Assembly: GCF_030272615.1 (NCBI RefSeq)
Contig: NC_081406.1
Location: 239,682,422-239,746,421, forward strand
Direction: 5' to 3'
Length of the DNA: 64,000 nucleotides
Source: Cryptomeria japonica
Lineage: Eukaryota; Streptophyta; Pinopsida; Cupressales; Cupressaceae
Part shown: piece by piece, positions 1-10,828 of the stretch
Numbering within the stretch: the stretch's first letter is position 1
How the letters are laid out: each line of letters opens with the position of its first letter
Made by a program: the position numbers and the translations under genes
The notes under the pieces: model-generated
The model's database searches: none
Seen by the model: the letters and a program-made list of their open reading frames with translations, nothing else
Told to the model about the DNA's origin: nothing

Positions 1-2314
1 ATCAAATAATACAATAGTTATAATTTGGTTACAAATATGTCTTGCAACCTCTGCTAATGACTTCTCACTACCGATTTCACTCCTTAGTCTCACTACTTTT
101 TCCTACCACCGGTTCTCAGCTAGTCCATTTCGATTCTTCTTCGACTCTGTCTTTTCCTTGTTTGACCTCTTCCTTCTCTCTCTCTTCTCTTCTCTCAACA
201 CTTTTGTTGCTACCTCACTAGTTCTAATTCTACCAGTATGATCACTTGTTAGACCATATAACTACTACTATTTACTCCACTTACCGGTTTAGCCCTGCAT
301 CATTCTCTGGCTTGCCATATCTCCTCAACCACTTACTCTATGCCAATTCGCTCTATGCTACCTTCCTCTACACTACCTTCTTATTGGTATGCACACTTCC
401 TATTCACATCTCAGTCATACTCTGTGATAGTTCATCGGTCATCATGACCTCATCAATTAAACCTCTCTTGAAACATTTCACCAGTTGCACCTCCACTCAC
501 TCAGTCACTGTGATCTTCTACAATTTTTACTCCAACTGCATGAGGTACTGGTACACTTTCATTCACTTATGTCCTGATTGCAACATCATCAATCCAATCT
601 ATCTTTGGCCTGCCTATTTGTATCTGATCTTTCCCGCCAAAACATGACTTCAAATTTGGTGCATTAGGGTTTCTTTACCGACCACTAAGGCATACCATAT
701 CCAAAAAAATCTCATCAAATCATGTTTTAGAGATGATTGCCTATACATCACAACCAATGTCATGCCTTACAGTGTAGGCCTTCCATATTTAGCAACCTGC
801 ATTCAATCTATCAACTCATCTCTTGGTCAATCACTATAAATGGTTTGATGTTTTTCTTCACCTACTTTGATTTGTAACCTGAAATATTGCATCGATCAGT
901 GCATGCCATAGATTACCTCAGTTTGTCCTACCTTGAGCCACAAGCCCTCTATAAGTTGACCTGTAATAGTCACAGTCAACATTAAATACTAGACCAATCG
1001 CCAACTACCTCACTGACACAATACATTGGCTTATGCATGCTTGCCACTTCAACTCATAATAGCATCTTTTTTGATATCCATCTCAGCTTAGACCTCTGTG
1101 TGGGTTCAAACAGGATCATCAACCAACTACTCAATAGGTCTTCTAACCTTATTAGTATATCATACCTTACCGGTTAACCTTCTTGCCATCGACTTCTCTA
1201 TCTTGTTGGTAGATTATGTCAGTTCAGTCATCACACATGCTAGTCCTTAGCAGGTATCCATGGTGACTTACCATGTGCATCTACATTAGATTGAGAGCAC
1301 TTCACTTTTGTCTCTCTATTCACTTAGTTGCATATTAGTATTGTTGTTTACTGGTTGACACTCTTGATGACTTCATGCCATCAACCTCCAACTGCTATGC
1401 ATTTGTAGCAACACCACTTTCCATCTGTATCCTAGTAACTCCATGTGTGCAATTGCAGAGCCTTATCTTCATTTTTCCAATGCTCCTTTCAACCAGTTTG
1501 CCAAGGTGGAAAACTCATCATCTTAACTCTTCCTTCTATCCTGATAGCACATCATGTCTTCACATGCTAATCTATTGCACATCTCTGATCTCAAACTTAG
1601 GAGGCTTCCTTGTCATCCACATTAGTCATTTGGTGTATGCATCCAATTACCTAGCTTTTCTTACTCAAATTTTTTTATCCTAGAGAGTTATGATGCATTC
1701 CATACATGTTGAGAGACATGCTAGGTATTAGCTTGTACTAGTGGAAGTAGATCCTTTTCTCCTGCCACTCATTGACTGGAGAGAACCACTTATCATTACA
1801 TTGTACTCTTCTTCTTTCAGTATTGCATCAATAAGATTTCCCTATTTGGGTAGGTGCAGCTTCAACCTAACATTTGACCTTGCTGACATTGAGTAGATAC
1901 TTCTTCAATTTGACATATGACCTAGTAGTTTTCCCATATGTCATTCTTGCAATTTGAGGCAACATAAATTTTTGTCAATCTTCTCTTCTTCCTTTGACAA
2001 CATCATTTATCATTGGGAGCCATGCTAGATGACATCACACTAGCATACCGGTGACTTGCACACTTTTCATCTGGTTCACTCTGTAGTCTTACTGGTTTGC
2101 AGAATCATAGTGCTAACTCATCATTCACCTGTCAAAGTCAACACATCACTCATTGGTTGACAACTTACCATCATGCCAACAATCTCCAATGCCAACTTAT
2201 ATACCGGGGGACTCTAATATCCACAATGCAGGTTGACATCCTCTTCTTACCGGTGACATACTATACCAGTAACCTGTTATACTGGTTGACATCAATGACA
2301 ACACAATACCAACA
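1..2314 (-). repeat. Copia-S 3' LTR (left part beyond window)
   Basis: This stretch aligns end to end with 49069-51401, with roughly one difference per eight bases in the parts I compared. It ends in ACCAACA, and a polypurine tract (read on the minus strand) follows directly. It is therefore the 3' LTR of a minus-strand Ty1/copia element, lacking its first 335 bases because the window begins inside it. Short ORFs such as 246-647 and 1375-1683 are chance frames in the LTR; the right LTR has equally broken counterparts. Confidence 0.85.
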
Positions 2315-2329
2315 ATATCCCCCTTTAGC
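2315..2329 (-). other. Polypurine tract of Copia-S
   Basis: Read on the minus strand the sequence is GCTAAAGGGGGATAT and abuts the TGTTGG start of the LTR. This is where plus-strand DNA synthesis would be primed, and it fixes the orientation of the element. The same arrangement is seen next to the 3' LTRs of Copia-A and Copia-D. Confidence 0.75.
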
Positions 2330-3469
2330 ATTGATGTCAACACATGTAGTATTGGGTATACTATAGATTCTTTCTCCCCCTTTGACAACAATGGCGAAGG
2401 GTCTTGACATCCAATATACTACAAGCTCTCTATCCCTCTTTTTTATTGGTACTATAAATGTTATCTCTCCCCCTTTCTACTGGTTGCTTCTTCCCTTTTG
2501 ACCACTATGGTTGGTAATCTCTCAACTGGTAGTACTTGAAATAAAGGGCTCACACACCAACTATTACCAATTGTAGGAGCAACCAATTTTTGAAAAGTGT
2601 ATCAGTAAACTTCATTTACCTACTAGTCAGATTGCATATTCCCCATCTGATACCAATGATATATTCTTCCTCTAAAGGGGTTTCTCTGACACCAATTGTT
2701 GGTGGAAATCAAGTACAAATCTAACATATTCTCCCCCTATGCAGGTGACTCTTTCTCTTTGTTCACATCTCCCTATATATCGGTCTATTGTTCCTTTCAC
2801 TCGGTGATCCAATTGTGATTTTTATTAAAGTATAAATTAGATAGAAATTGAAAGAAACCACAAATGAGGATTGATTCACACTTCCAAAAATCTCATCCTT
2901 ATCAGTGTAGCATTAATGACACTTGATCTCCTCCTGTGTCAAGTATATCAGATATCAATCATAAGATATGACTGTGAACTCCCCCTGAACCATAGATCTT
3001 GGGTCTTCTTTGTCTGTGAGGTTCTAAGCTGGGACACCAATCTGCACCTTATACTAGTAGAGTTGAGTACATGTGATCTACTAATAGTCTTCCACTTGCA
3101 TGATGTTCATCACAATTCTGTGATATCCTCTTTCATGACCACAATGCCAACTATCTCTCATTAACATGTCACTTATCCAACCGATTGACTCATAAGGATG
3201 CATGCACACAAGGTTGTCTATCGGTCCAACACTTGTCTACTAGTGACTTCTTCAATGCCAACTAGACAAAACTCTAGCAATCCAAGCCACAAGAGTCACT
3301 TCAATGCTACCAGAACATATTGACTCGCATATTCTCCTATGTTGGTTAATATCCATACTGATAATGTACAAAACTTACCAGTTTACTCTACCAGTTCAAT
3401 ATCTCCACTAGGACACCTTGTCCATCAACCTCCATCCTCTTGTGTCAAGTGCCTCTGATCCCAATTACA
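2330..3469 (-). mobile_element. Non-coding internal 3' region of Copia-S
   Basis: About 1.1 kb lies between the Copia-S polypurine tract and the Copia-A insertion point. It has many pyrimidine-rich patches of the type CTCCCCCTTTGACA and no retroviral domain on either strand. Two primer-site-like strings, CTGATACCAATG near 2648 and CTGACACCAATTGTTGG near 2686, may be relics of another element. The plus-strand ORF at 2871-3164 matches nothing I recognise and I do not call it a gene. Confidence 0.5.
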
Positions 3470-3474
3470 ATTTG
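3470..3474. repeat. Target site duplication of Copia-A, left copy
   Basis: ATTTG immediately precedes the first TG of the left LTR. The same five bases follow the last CA of the right LTR at 10824-10828. A perfect 5-bp duplication is the signature of a single retroviral-type integration. Confidence 0.9.
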
Positions 3475-4903
3475 TGATGATATGATGAATCAATAAGGAT
3501 CTAGAAAACTACTGAGAGGGGGGGGGATGAATCAATAGATAGAAAATAGACTAATCTTTCACCAAACTCAAAAACCAACTCATAAACCAATTACTAAACT
3601 AACTAGTTCAAACACCGAACAATAAACGGTACCTGCACTAACAAGTTTACCGGTTGACTGGTATACCAAAATAACTCTATAATAGATCTGAAACTATCAA
3701 ACCATTTTATCTAAATATGAAATCACTTTACCAACATATGTAATAACACATTTCATAATACTTACGATCATCTTAACATATCTAAGTGGCTTTACCAAAA
3801 CAAATTAACTATATCAAAACATAACCACAAAAACCATTCACCACTTGACACAATAATTTTTGATGTGGAAAGCCAAATGGGAAAAACCATGGTGGGGATG
3901 AATACCCATGAGTATTCTAAAATCTTCTAAAGTTCACCCTATTAGGATCCAAGCCTGTTAAAGCTCTACAAAATGTCCTATTATGAAACATATCTTGTTA
4001 AAGACCACCCTGTCAAGGGATTGACTATAATACCCTATTAAAGGAAAAACCCTATTAGGAGTAGCCTCAATAGAGGATTTGAAAATCCAAGCTAATGGGT
4101 CACCTGGTTAGAGGATTTAAAGAACACCAAGCCTGTTAAAGCTTACCCGGTTAAGGGATTTAATTGTTGTAATTGTTAGAGAAAAATAAGGTTTGTGTTG
4201 ATCTGGTTAATAGGACTCTCTACTTGATTAGATCCTTTTCATGCTCCTATCTTCCTTTAAACATTTTGTAGATACACCTTCTGATTTGACAATCAATCGC
4301 ACCGAAACTTAACCAAAATTCCCATTACAACAAAACAACTCATCGACCTTATAGGCAAAACAATAGGTCGGCAACACAGTACAAAACCTAAGATCTCATA
4401 GAGATTACAAACAAAAATTGGTTCAAACATGACCATTCGATTACATAGAAATCATTGCATATTGTCCTAGACAACTACAACTGCTCCTTGATCACCGCTC
4501 ATCAAATCCTGTAACTCATCACGTGGTTTCCACTTCATGCAATGCTCTTGGTCATTCCCAAGATAAAAGAGTTATCTCTACATGCCAAAAACAATTTTGA
4601 AACTCATCACATGCAACATGCATACGTGGCATAATCATATTCGATCACCATTTGATCATAGACCAACATAAATCAACATAATCAATTCACCAAGCTCCAT
4701 TGGTTAGGGTTTGGTACATCAACAGGTAGGGTTACTAGTTGATCTCCCCACCACAATAGTAATACCAATTTCCTTCACTATAAAACTACCGGTTGCATTA
4801 TTGCATCACTACCAGTTGCAATATAACTCCATTTCCGATTACAATTGACATCAATGGGAACACTAAAAATTCATTAATGCAATCTTCATGCAATATGGCA
4901 ACA
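3475..4903 (-). repeat. Copia-A 3' LTR
   Basis: 1429 bp, beginning TGATGATATG and ending GGCAACA on the plus strand. It aligns along its whole length with 9437-10823. The first 60 bases include a G-run (about nine G) after ACTGAGA. The same feature appears near the start of the LTRs at 48734 and 62353, suggesting related copia lineages. Confidence 0.92.
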
Positions 4904-4918
4904 ATCTCTCCGTTTGGC
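4904..4918 (-). other. Polypurine tract of Copia-A
   Basis: The minus strand reads GCCAAACGGAGAGAT directly before TGTTGCC, the start of the 3' LTR. Its position matches the tracts of Copia-S and Copia-D. Confidence 0.7.
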
Positions 4919-5265
4919 ATTGATGGCAATACAAATATGAATACCCTTTGATTGTGATGATTGAGAGTAATGCACATACACAGGTATAGGAATCCAGGTT
5001 AACATTTTCATGTACTCTCCTTCAACTAAATCTCCATGTCTTCAACTAGTAAGTGGCTACTGTTCTTTTCTCAAGCAATCATACAGTTCTTCTCCCCCTC
5101 TGACAATAATGCCAAAGTGAAAGTAAAACATATAGTGTCATACTTCACATTTCTACAACAACAATCTTGCAACAAGTTACTTCCCTTGTGGAGTAGCTCT
5201 ACTCTACACCAATCCTACTTCAAGATTCTTCAATTATCACCAAGACTGATGTCTTCCACATCTTT
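4919..5265 (-). other. Copia-A untranslated region between pol stop and polypurine tract
   Basis: About 350 bp with no domain on either strand. The plus-strand frame at 5036-5302 overlaps the pol terminus and is a shadow. Confidence 0.5.
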
Positions 5266-5829
5266 TCAACTTACCTCATGTAGGGGCACAACCCCTAGCT
5301 GAATTCTAAGGTACTCAAAAGTAGCCTTAGGCAGAGGTTTAGTAAATATATCCACCAGTTGTTCCTTAGTAGATACATGCTCCAGTATCACATCTTTACT
5401 CTACACTTTATCTCTCAAGAAATGATATTTCAGCTCAATATGTTTGGTTCTAGCATGCAACATTCAGTTCTTTGAAATATTTATTGCACTGATGTTATCA
5501 CAAAAAATTCTTATCGGTTCTATGATCTTCAACTTAAAACCTTCCAAAATGTGTTTCATCTAGATTGCCTGGGTACAATTCATATATGCTGCAACATATT
5601 CAGCTTCAACAGTTGACTCTGATGTACAACTTTTCTTCTTCTTGCTCCAAGATATAAGTCTTCCTCCAAGAAAGAATGCACCTCTAGTTGTACTCTTTCT
5701 ATCATCAACATTTCTTGCCCATTTTGCATCTATATACACTTTCAAATTAAAGTTACTTGCATATGGATACCATAATCCATAATCAATAGTACCTTTCAAG
5801 TATCTAAATATCCTTTTAGTTACTACCAT
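5266..5829 (-). pseudogene. Copia-A RNase H and pol C-terminus
   Basis: The last part of the copia polyprotein. The RNase H domain shows VYIDAKWARNVDDRKST and SESTVEAEYVA, matching the D-A-D-W-A and E-A-E-Y motifs of Ty1/copia RNase H, which degrades the RNA strand during reverse transcription; the second acidic residue of the first motif is K here. The C-terminal tail reads TKHIELKYHFLRD, then VDIFTKPLPKATFEYLR, and ends at TGA (5268-5266), the usual end of copia pol. In-frame stops within the tail, for example after DKV, break it. Confidence 0.88.
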
Positions 5830-6811
5830 GTGTGTCTCCTTTGGGTTCTTCTAAAATCTGGCAACTAATCCAACTGCATGAGCAACATCCGGTCTGCTAT
5901 GAACAACATAATGCAATTTTCCTATCATTGACCTGTACTCCTTTTCATCAATGAATGCAGCATCATCCTCCTTAGACACTTTACAACTTGTAACCATTGG
6001 TGTCCCAATATCCAGTCTGCTATGAACAACATAATGCAATTTTCCTATCATTGACCTGTACTCCTTTTCATCAATGAATGCAGCATCATCCTCCTTAGAC
6101 ACTTTACAACCTGTAACCATTGGTGTCCCAGGTGGTTTATAGTCTCCCATTTCAAATCTTTTCAATACCTCTTTCATATAGTTGGACTATGTGATAAAGA
6201 TACCATTCTTCATCTGTTGAATTTGCAAACCTATAAAGAATTTTCTCTCCCACTAGAGACATCTCAAATTCACTTTTCATGTCGTTTGCAAAGTCATCAC
6301 TCATGCCATCATTGCCTCCAAAAATAATATCCTCCACAAACATCTCACTAACCAGTATCTTATCTTCTTCATTCTTGAGATATATATTGATGTCTTCACT
6401 AGTTCTCTACAAAAATATTTTCACCAAGTGTGAATGTAGTCTTTCATACCATGCTCTTGGTGCTTGTTTTAGACCATATAGCACCTTGTGTAGTTTTCAC
6501 ACCATATCCTTTGCATTAGTCAAAGAATAACCATCTGGCTATTCAATGTAGACTTCCTCTTCTAATATTCCATTTATAAATGTTGACTTCACATCCATCT
6601 GATATACTTTGAATCCCCTATATGCTACAAATGCAAGTAGAGTCCTAACACCCTCCAATCTTGCAACTGGTGCAAATGTCTTGCCATAGTCTTCTCCTGC
6701 TTCCTGTGCATAACCTTTGCATACCAGTGTGGCTTTGTTTTTGACTACTAATCCATCTTCATTTAGTTTATTCCTGAAAACCCACTTAGTACCTATTACA
6801 TTCTTGTTCAT
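5830..6811 (-). pseudogene. Copia-A reverse transcriptase (broken)
   Basis: The N-terminal RT block reads GTKWVFRNKLNEDG, then YGKTFAPVARLEGVRTLLA and VYQMDVKSTFINGILEEEVYIE, the RVT_2 family signature. The catalytic YVDD box appears as FVEDIIFGG near 6340, so one catalytic aspartate is E. Two stop-rich breaks and a frameshift near 6170 separate the fragments. Downstream the block GTPMVTGCKVSKEDD...HYVVHSR is present twice because of a 123-bp in-frame duplication. The enzyme cannot be active as it stands. Confidence 0.9.
5889..6134 (-). repeat. 123-bp in-frame tandem duplication in Copia-A RT
   Basis: Two adjacent copies with period 123 bp (for example GTCTGCTATGAACAACA at 5892 and 6015) encode the same 41-residue block containing FIDEKEYRSMIGKLHYVV. 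The copies differ at only a few positions although the element's LTRs differ by about 10%, so the duplication is younger than the insertion or has been homogenised. Confidence 0.88.
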
Positions 6812-7866
6812 TGGTGTGGGTAATAGTGTCCATGTCTTATTCTGCCCAATCTAGTCAAGCTCTTCTTCCATAGATTGGACCCAGTGATCATCTCAAAAAT
6901 ATTCTTTTTTTGTTTTGGGCTCAATAGTGGAGATCATACAAGAATTCTCCCTAATTATTCTTTTGGTTAACACTCCAACATCTTTATCTCCAATAATCTA
7001 ATTAGGATCATGATTGAGTCTTACATATCTCAAAATAACATGATCAGGATCATCATGTTCTTCTTCCTCACTAATCTCTCTTGAATCTTTCAGACACTGA
7101 TCCACTCGAACATTAAAACTTTCAATTATCTTTTGTGTCTAGTTGTTGTAAATTTGTAGGCTTTTCTCATGGTGGAGTATCCAAGAAATATGCCTTCATC
7201 ACACTTAGCATCAAACTTACCAACATAGTCACCTTTCTTGATAAAACATTTACTCCCAAAAACCTTAAAGTAACTAACATTAGGTGATCTACCATACCAG
7301 TATTCATAGGGAGTTTTATCCTTACCTCTTTTAACCAATACCCGGTTCATAGTGTAGATAACTGTGTTGACAGCTTCTCTCTAGAAAGTCTTAGCAATGC
7401 CACCTTGTATTATCATAGTTCTAGCAACTTCAACAGCTAATCGGTTGCTCCTCTCTATAATAGCATTTTGTTGTGGTGTCCTACGTGGAGAAAGCTATGT
7501 ATTAACTCTATTGTCTTCATAGTATTTAGTGAATTCCACATAAGTAAATTCACCACCTTGATCAGTTGTAAGACACTTTATCTTGTTTAGACTTTCCTTT
7601 TCAACTAAGGCTCTGAAAGCCTTGAACTTGCTAAAGGATTTTGTTATGTCCTTCAAGAATGTGACCCACATCATTCTTGAGAAATCATCAGTGAAGATAC
7701 TAAAATACCGATCACCTTGAATGCTTCTAGTCCTTATTGGTCCATATAGGTCTATATGAACCAAATCTAGCAAATGTTCTATTGAGAAGGATTTTCTCTT
7801 AATAGTTGAGGATGTCATCTTTCCTAACTATCATTCCTTACACAGAGCATTCACCAGTTTGTCTAA
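6812..7866 (-). pseudogene. Copia-A integrase core and C-terminal domain (broken)
   Basis: The rve integrase core begins LLDLVHIDLYGPIRTRS and continues YFSIFTDDFSRMMWVTFLK and CLTTDQGGEFTYVEF; the first two catalytic acidic residues are the D in HIDLYG and the D in TTDQGGEF. The third (E) lies in a stop-containing stretch near 7440. The C-terminal part reads KTPYEYWYGRSPNVSYFKVFG and GIFLGYSTMRKAYK, a hallmark of copia integrases. Frame is kept from gag to 7126; a frameshift lies between 7126 and 6811. Confidence 0.9.
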
Positions 7867-8577
7867 CTAAGGAAAAACTCTCACTAATTTGGACTTATTG
7901 ACTTTGACAATGTTATCAAAGTTTACATGACAAAATATCCTATGCCAAAGCCAACTATCATCTACTTTAGCAATTAAACAGTTTTTGACTTTAGGATTTA
8001 GGTGAAACAAGTTACCTTTTGTCTGCTTGCCAATTTCAATTAGTTCACCCGTGCTTCCATAGATTTTGCACATTCCATTCTTAAATTCCAGTGGATAACC
8101 TCTATCATTGAGTTGAGCAACACTTAGAAGATTGTGTTTCAAGCCTTCAACGTTGTAGACATCATCTGCACTACTCTTCCCATTAAGAGAAATGGTTCCA
8201 AATCCTTTTACCATGTAGGGTGAGTCATTTCCAAATCTTACTACACCTCCATCAAATTCCTTCAAAGTAATAAATTTACTCTGGACATCGGTCATGCGGT
8301 GTGAACAACCACTATCAATAATCCAATCATCAGAGCTATACATGAGAGAGACTAATGCCTTTTGATCAGATGTCTCCTCTTTAATGGCAACAAAGACAAT
8401 ATCCTCATTTGCATCATCTTTAGACTCCTCATCTATGATTCTTCCATCAACAACAATGAGACAATATCTTTTTCCTTTCCCTTTGTACTTCTTATACTTC
8501 TCATGTTTATGGTCATTGTCTCCATTTGGATAGTTACCTGCAAAGTGTGCAATCCTATTACATGCAAAACACTTCAA
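7867..8577 (-). pseudogene. Copia-A zinc knuckle, protease and pre-integrase domain
   Basis: A continuous frame of about 236 codons. It starts with a retroviral knuckle CFACNRIAHFAGNYP (C-X2-C-X4-H-X4-Y), the last zinc ligand having become Tyr. The aspartic protease active site is DDWIIDSGCSHRMT at about residue 85, with DSG as expected for copia. GLKHNLLSVAQLNDRGY is the conserved segment after the protease. WLWHRIFCHVNFDNI is the GAG-pre-integrase region with the first histidines of the zinc-binding domain. Frame continues from gag upstream and into integrase downstream, interrupted by single stops. Confidence 0.92.
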
Positions 8578-9366
8578 AGGAAATTTACCTCTATACTTAC
8601 CAGTACCTCTAGGTAACCGCTATGCAAACAATGCTTCAAGATCAACCAAACTATCTTCATAATCAATTTCTCTACTGGATCTAGACTCATGACTGTGACT
8701 AGCTTCTCTGCTTTTACTCACTAGTGGATTAGAAACTAAAGCTCTAAATGCAAACTCTGATTTCTGAATACTTCCATTAGAATAATTTAGCTCAAAAGTA
8801 GTTAGTTTTCCAATGATGGAGTCAAGAGTTACCTTTGTTTTATCAATAGACTTTAGCTCTTGAATGGCTACAACTCGGATAGCGTAGATCGGTAGAAGGG
8901 TTCTTAACACCTTTCTAACCACTGTGGTATCCTACACTTTACCACCAACACTTTTAATCTCATGGACTATCTCCTTGATTCTCTAACCATACTGTTGAAT
9001 ATTCTCACCTTCAGGAATCCACATGTCATCAAATTTACCTCTCAAACTCTCTTCTTTGGCAATCTTCACATGCTCATCACCACTATAGATATCTTCAAGT
9101 TTCTTCCACACATCATAAGAAGTCTCCAAACCATGAACATCAACTTACTCTACATCGGACATGGAACTTATAATGGCCTTCAATGCTTGATTATTCTCTT
9201 GTAGTTCCTTCTTTTGATCATCAGACATAATCCCACTAGGTAAGATATATTTGGTAACCACATGTTCCCAATATTGGCTTCCTAGACTCTTAATATAGAT
9301 TTTCATCATATTACTCCAGATTTTATAGTTTTCCCTATTGAACTTTGGACCTTCTTTCTTCATCAT
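8578..9366 (-). pseudogene. Copia-A gag N-terminus (UBN2-type, broken)
   Basis: It starts MMKKEGPKFNRENYKIWS, a typical copia gag opening (F-x-x-x-N-Y-x-x-W), at 9366, 57 bases inside the primer-binding site. It continues through LETSYDVWKKLEDIYSGDEHVK near 9100, the UBN2 motif, to a Ser/Arg/Glu-rich linker ending VDLEALFA before the zinc knuckle. All pieces share one frame with at least four in-frame stops. Gag forms the virus-like particle. Confidence 0.87.
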
Positions 9367-9422
9367 GTTCTCCTAGATCTTTACCTCAAGTTGTTAGGCT
9401 TAGACACTAGAGGACCTGAAAT

Positions 9423-9433
9423 GCTCTAATACC
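9423..9433 (-). other. Primer-binding site of Copia-A
   Basis: The minus strand reads TGGTATTAGAGC, one base from TGGTATCAGAGC, the initiator-Met-tRNA complement used by most plant copia elements. It lies three bases inside the 5' LTR, marking the start of minus-strand synthesis. Confidence 0.82.
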
Positions 9434-9436
9434 AAT

Positions 9437-10823
9437 TGATGATATGATGAATTGATAAGGATCCAGAAAACTACTGAGAGGGGGGGTGAATTAGTAGATA
9501 GAAAACAGACTAATCTTTCACCACTCAAAAACTGACTCATAAATCAATTACTGAACTAACCAGTTCAAACACTAAATAATAAACTATAAATGCACTGACA
9601 AGTTTACTGGTTGAGTGGTATACCAAAATAACAGTATAACAGATCCAAAACTATCAAAACATGAAATAACTTTACCAACATATGTAATAGCACATTCATA
9701 ATACTTTTGATCATCTTTAACATAGTTAAGTGGCTTTACTAGTTAAACAAATTAACTATATCAAAACATAACCACAAAAACCATTCACCACTTGACACAA
9801 TAATTTTTGACGTGGAAACCCAAACGAAAAAAACCATGGTGGGGATGAATACCCACAAGTATTTTGATCTCTTCTGAAGTTCACCCTATTAGGAGCTAAG
9901 CTTGTTAAAGCTTTACAAAATGTCTTGTTAGGTACAGATCCTGTTAAAGACCACCCTGTCAAGGGATTGGCTATAATACCATGTTAGGAGTAACCTCAAT
10001 AGAGGGTTTGAGAATCCAAGATAATGGATCACCATTTTAGAGGATTTAAAGAACACCAAGTTTGTTAAAGCTTACTTGGTTAAGGGATTTAACTATTGTA
10101 ATTGTTAGAGAACAACAAAGTTTATGATAATCTGATAATAGCACTCTCTGCTTGATTAGATCCTTTTCATGCTCCTATCTTCCTTTAAACATTCTATAGA
10201 TACTCTTTCTGGTTTGATAATTGATCACACTGACACTTAACCAAAATTATCAACAATACAACAAAACAACTCATTGACCTTATAGGAAAAACATTAGGTC
10301 GATAACACATTAGAAAACCTAAGATCTCATAGAGATTACAAACAAAAATCAGTTCAAACATTACATAGCAATCATTGCACATTGTCCTAGACAACCTCGT
10401 CTGCTCCTTGATCACTGCTCATTGAAACTTGTAACTCATCACATGGTTTCCACTTCATGCAATGCTCTTGCTCATTCCCAAGATAAAATAGTTATCTCTA
10501 CGTACCAAAAACCACTTTGAAACTCATCTCATGCAACATGCATACGTGGCATAATCATCTCCAATCACCATTTGATCATAGACCAACATAACTCAACACA
10601 ACCAATTCACCAAGCTCCATCAGTTAGGGTTTGGCACATTAATAGGTAGGGTTACCAGTTGATCTCCCTGCTATAATAGTAATACCAGTTTCCTTCACTG
10701 TACAACTACCGGTTGCATTACTGCATCATTATAGGTTGCAATATAACTCCATTGCCAGTTACAATTGACATCAATGACAACACTAACACTTCATTAGTGC
10801 AGTCTTCATGTAATATGCCAACA
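9437..10823 (-). repeat. Copia-A 5' LTR
   Basis: 1387 bp, from TGATGATATG beside the primer-binding site to GCCAACA at the outer edge, followed by the ATTTG duplication. It pairs with 3475-4903. Small ORFs inside it (9756-9962, 10194-10415) are not conserved as frames in the other LTR. Confidence 0.92.
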
Positions 10824-10828
10824 ATTTG
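10824..10828. repeat. Target site duplication of Copia-A, right copy
   Basis: ATTTG, identical to 3470-3474, directly after the terminal CA. Confidence 0.9.

Larger units (their letters stand above)
3475..10823 (-). mobile_element. Copia-A: complete but decayed Ty1/copia retrotransposon
   Basis: A 7.35-kb element has two direct LTRs (3475-4903, 9437-10823), a primer-binding site beside the right LTR, a polypurine tract beside the left LTR and an ATTTG target duplication. On the minus strand the domain order is gag, zinc knuckle, protease, integrase, reverse transcriptase, RNase H. Integrase before RT defines Ty1/copia. The LTRs differ at about one base in ten in the parts compared, so the insertion is old. 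Multiple stops and at least two frameshifts make it non-functional. It sits in the internal region of Copia-S. Confidence 0.93.

Noticed and set aside
246-1683. Plus-strand ORFs of about 100-130 codons
   Set aside because: They lie within an LTR, opposite to the element's coding strand, and the matching frames in the other LTR (49103-50546) are disrupted differently.
3475-10823. Possibility that the 3475-4903 and 9437-10823 repeats are independent solo LTRs
   Set aside because: The matching ATTTG duplication, a primer site beside one and a polypurine tract beside the other show a single element.
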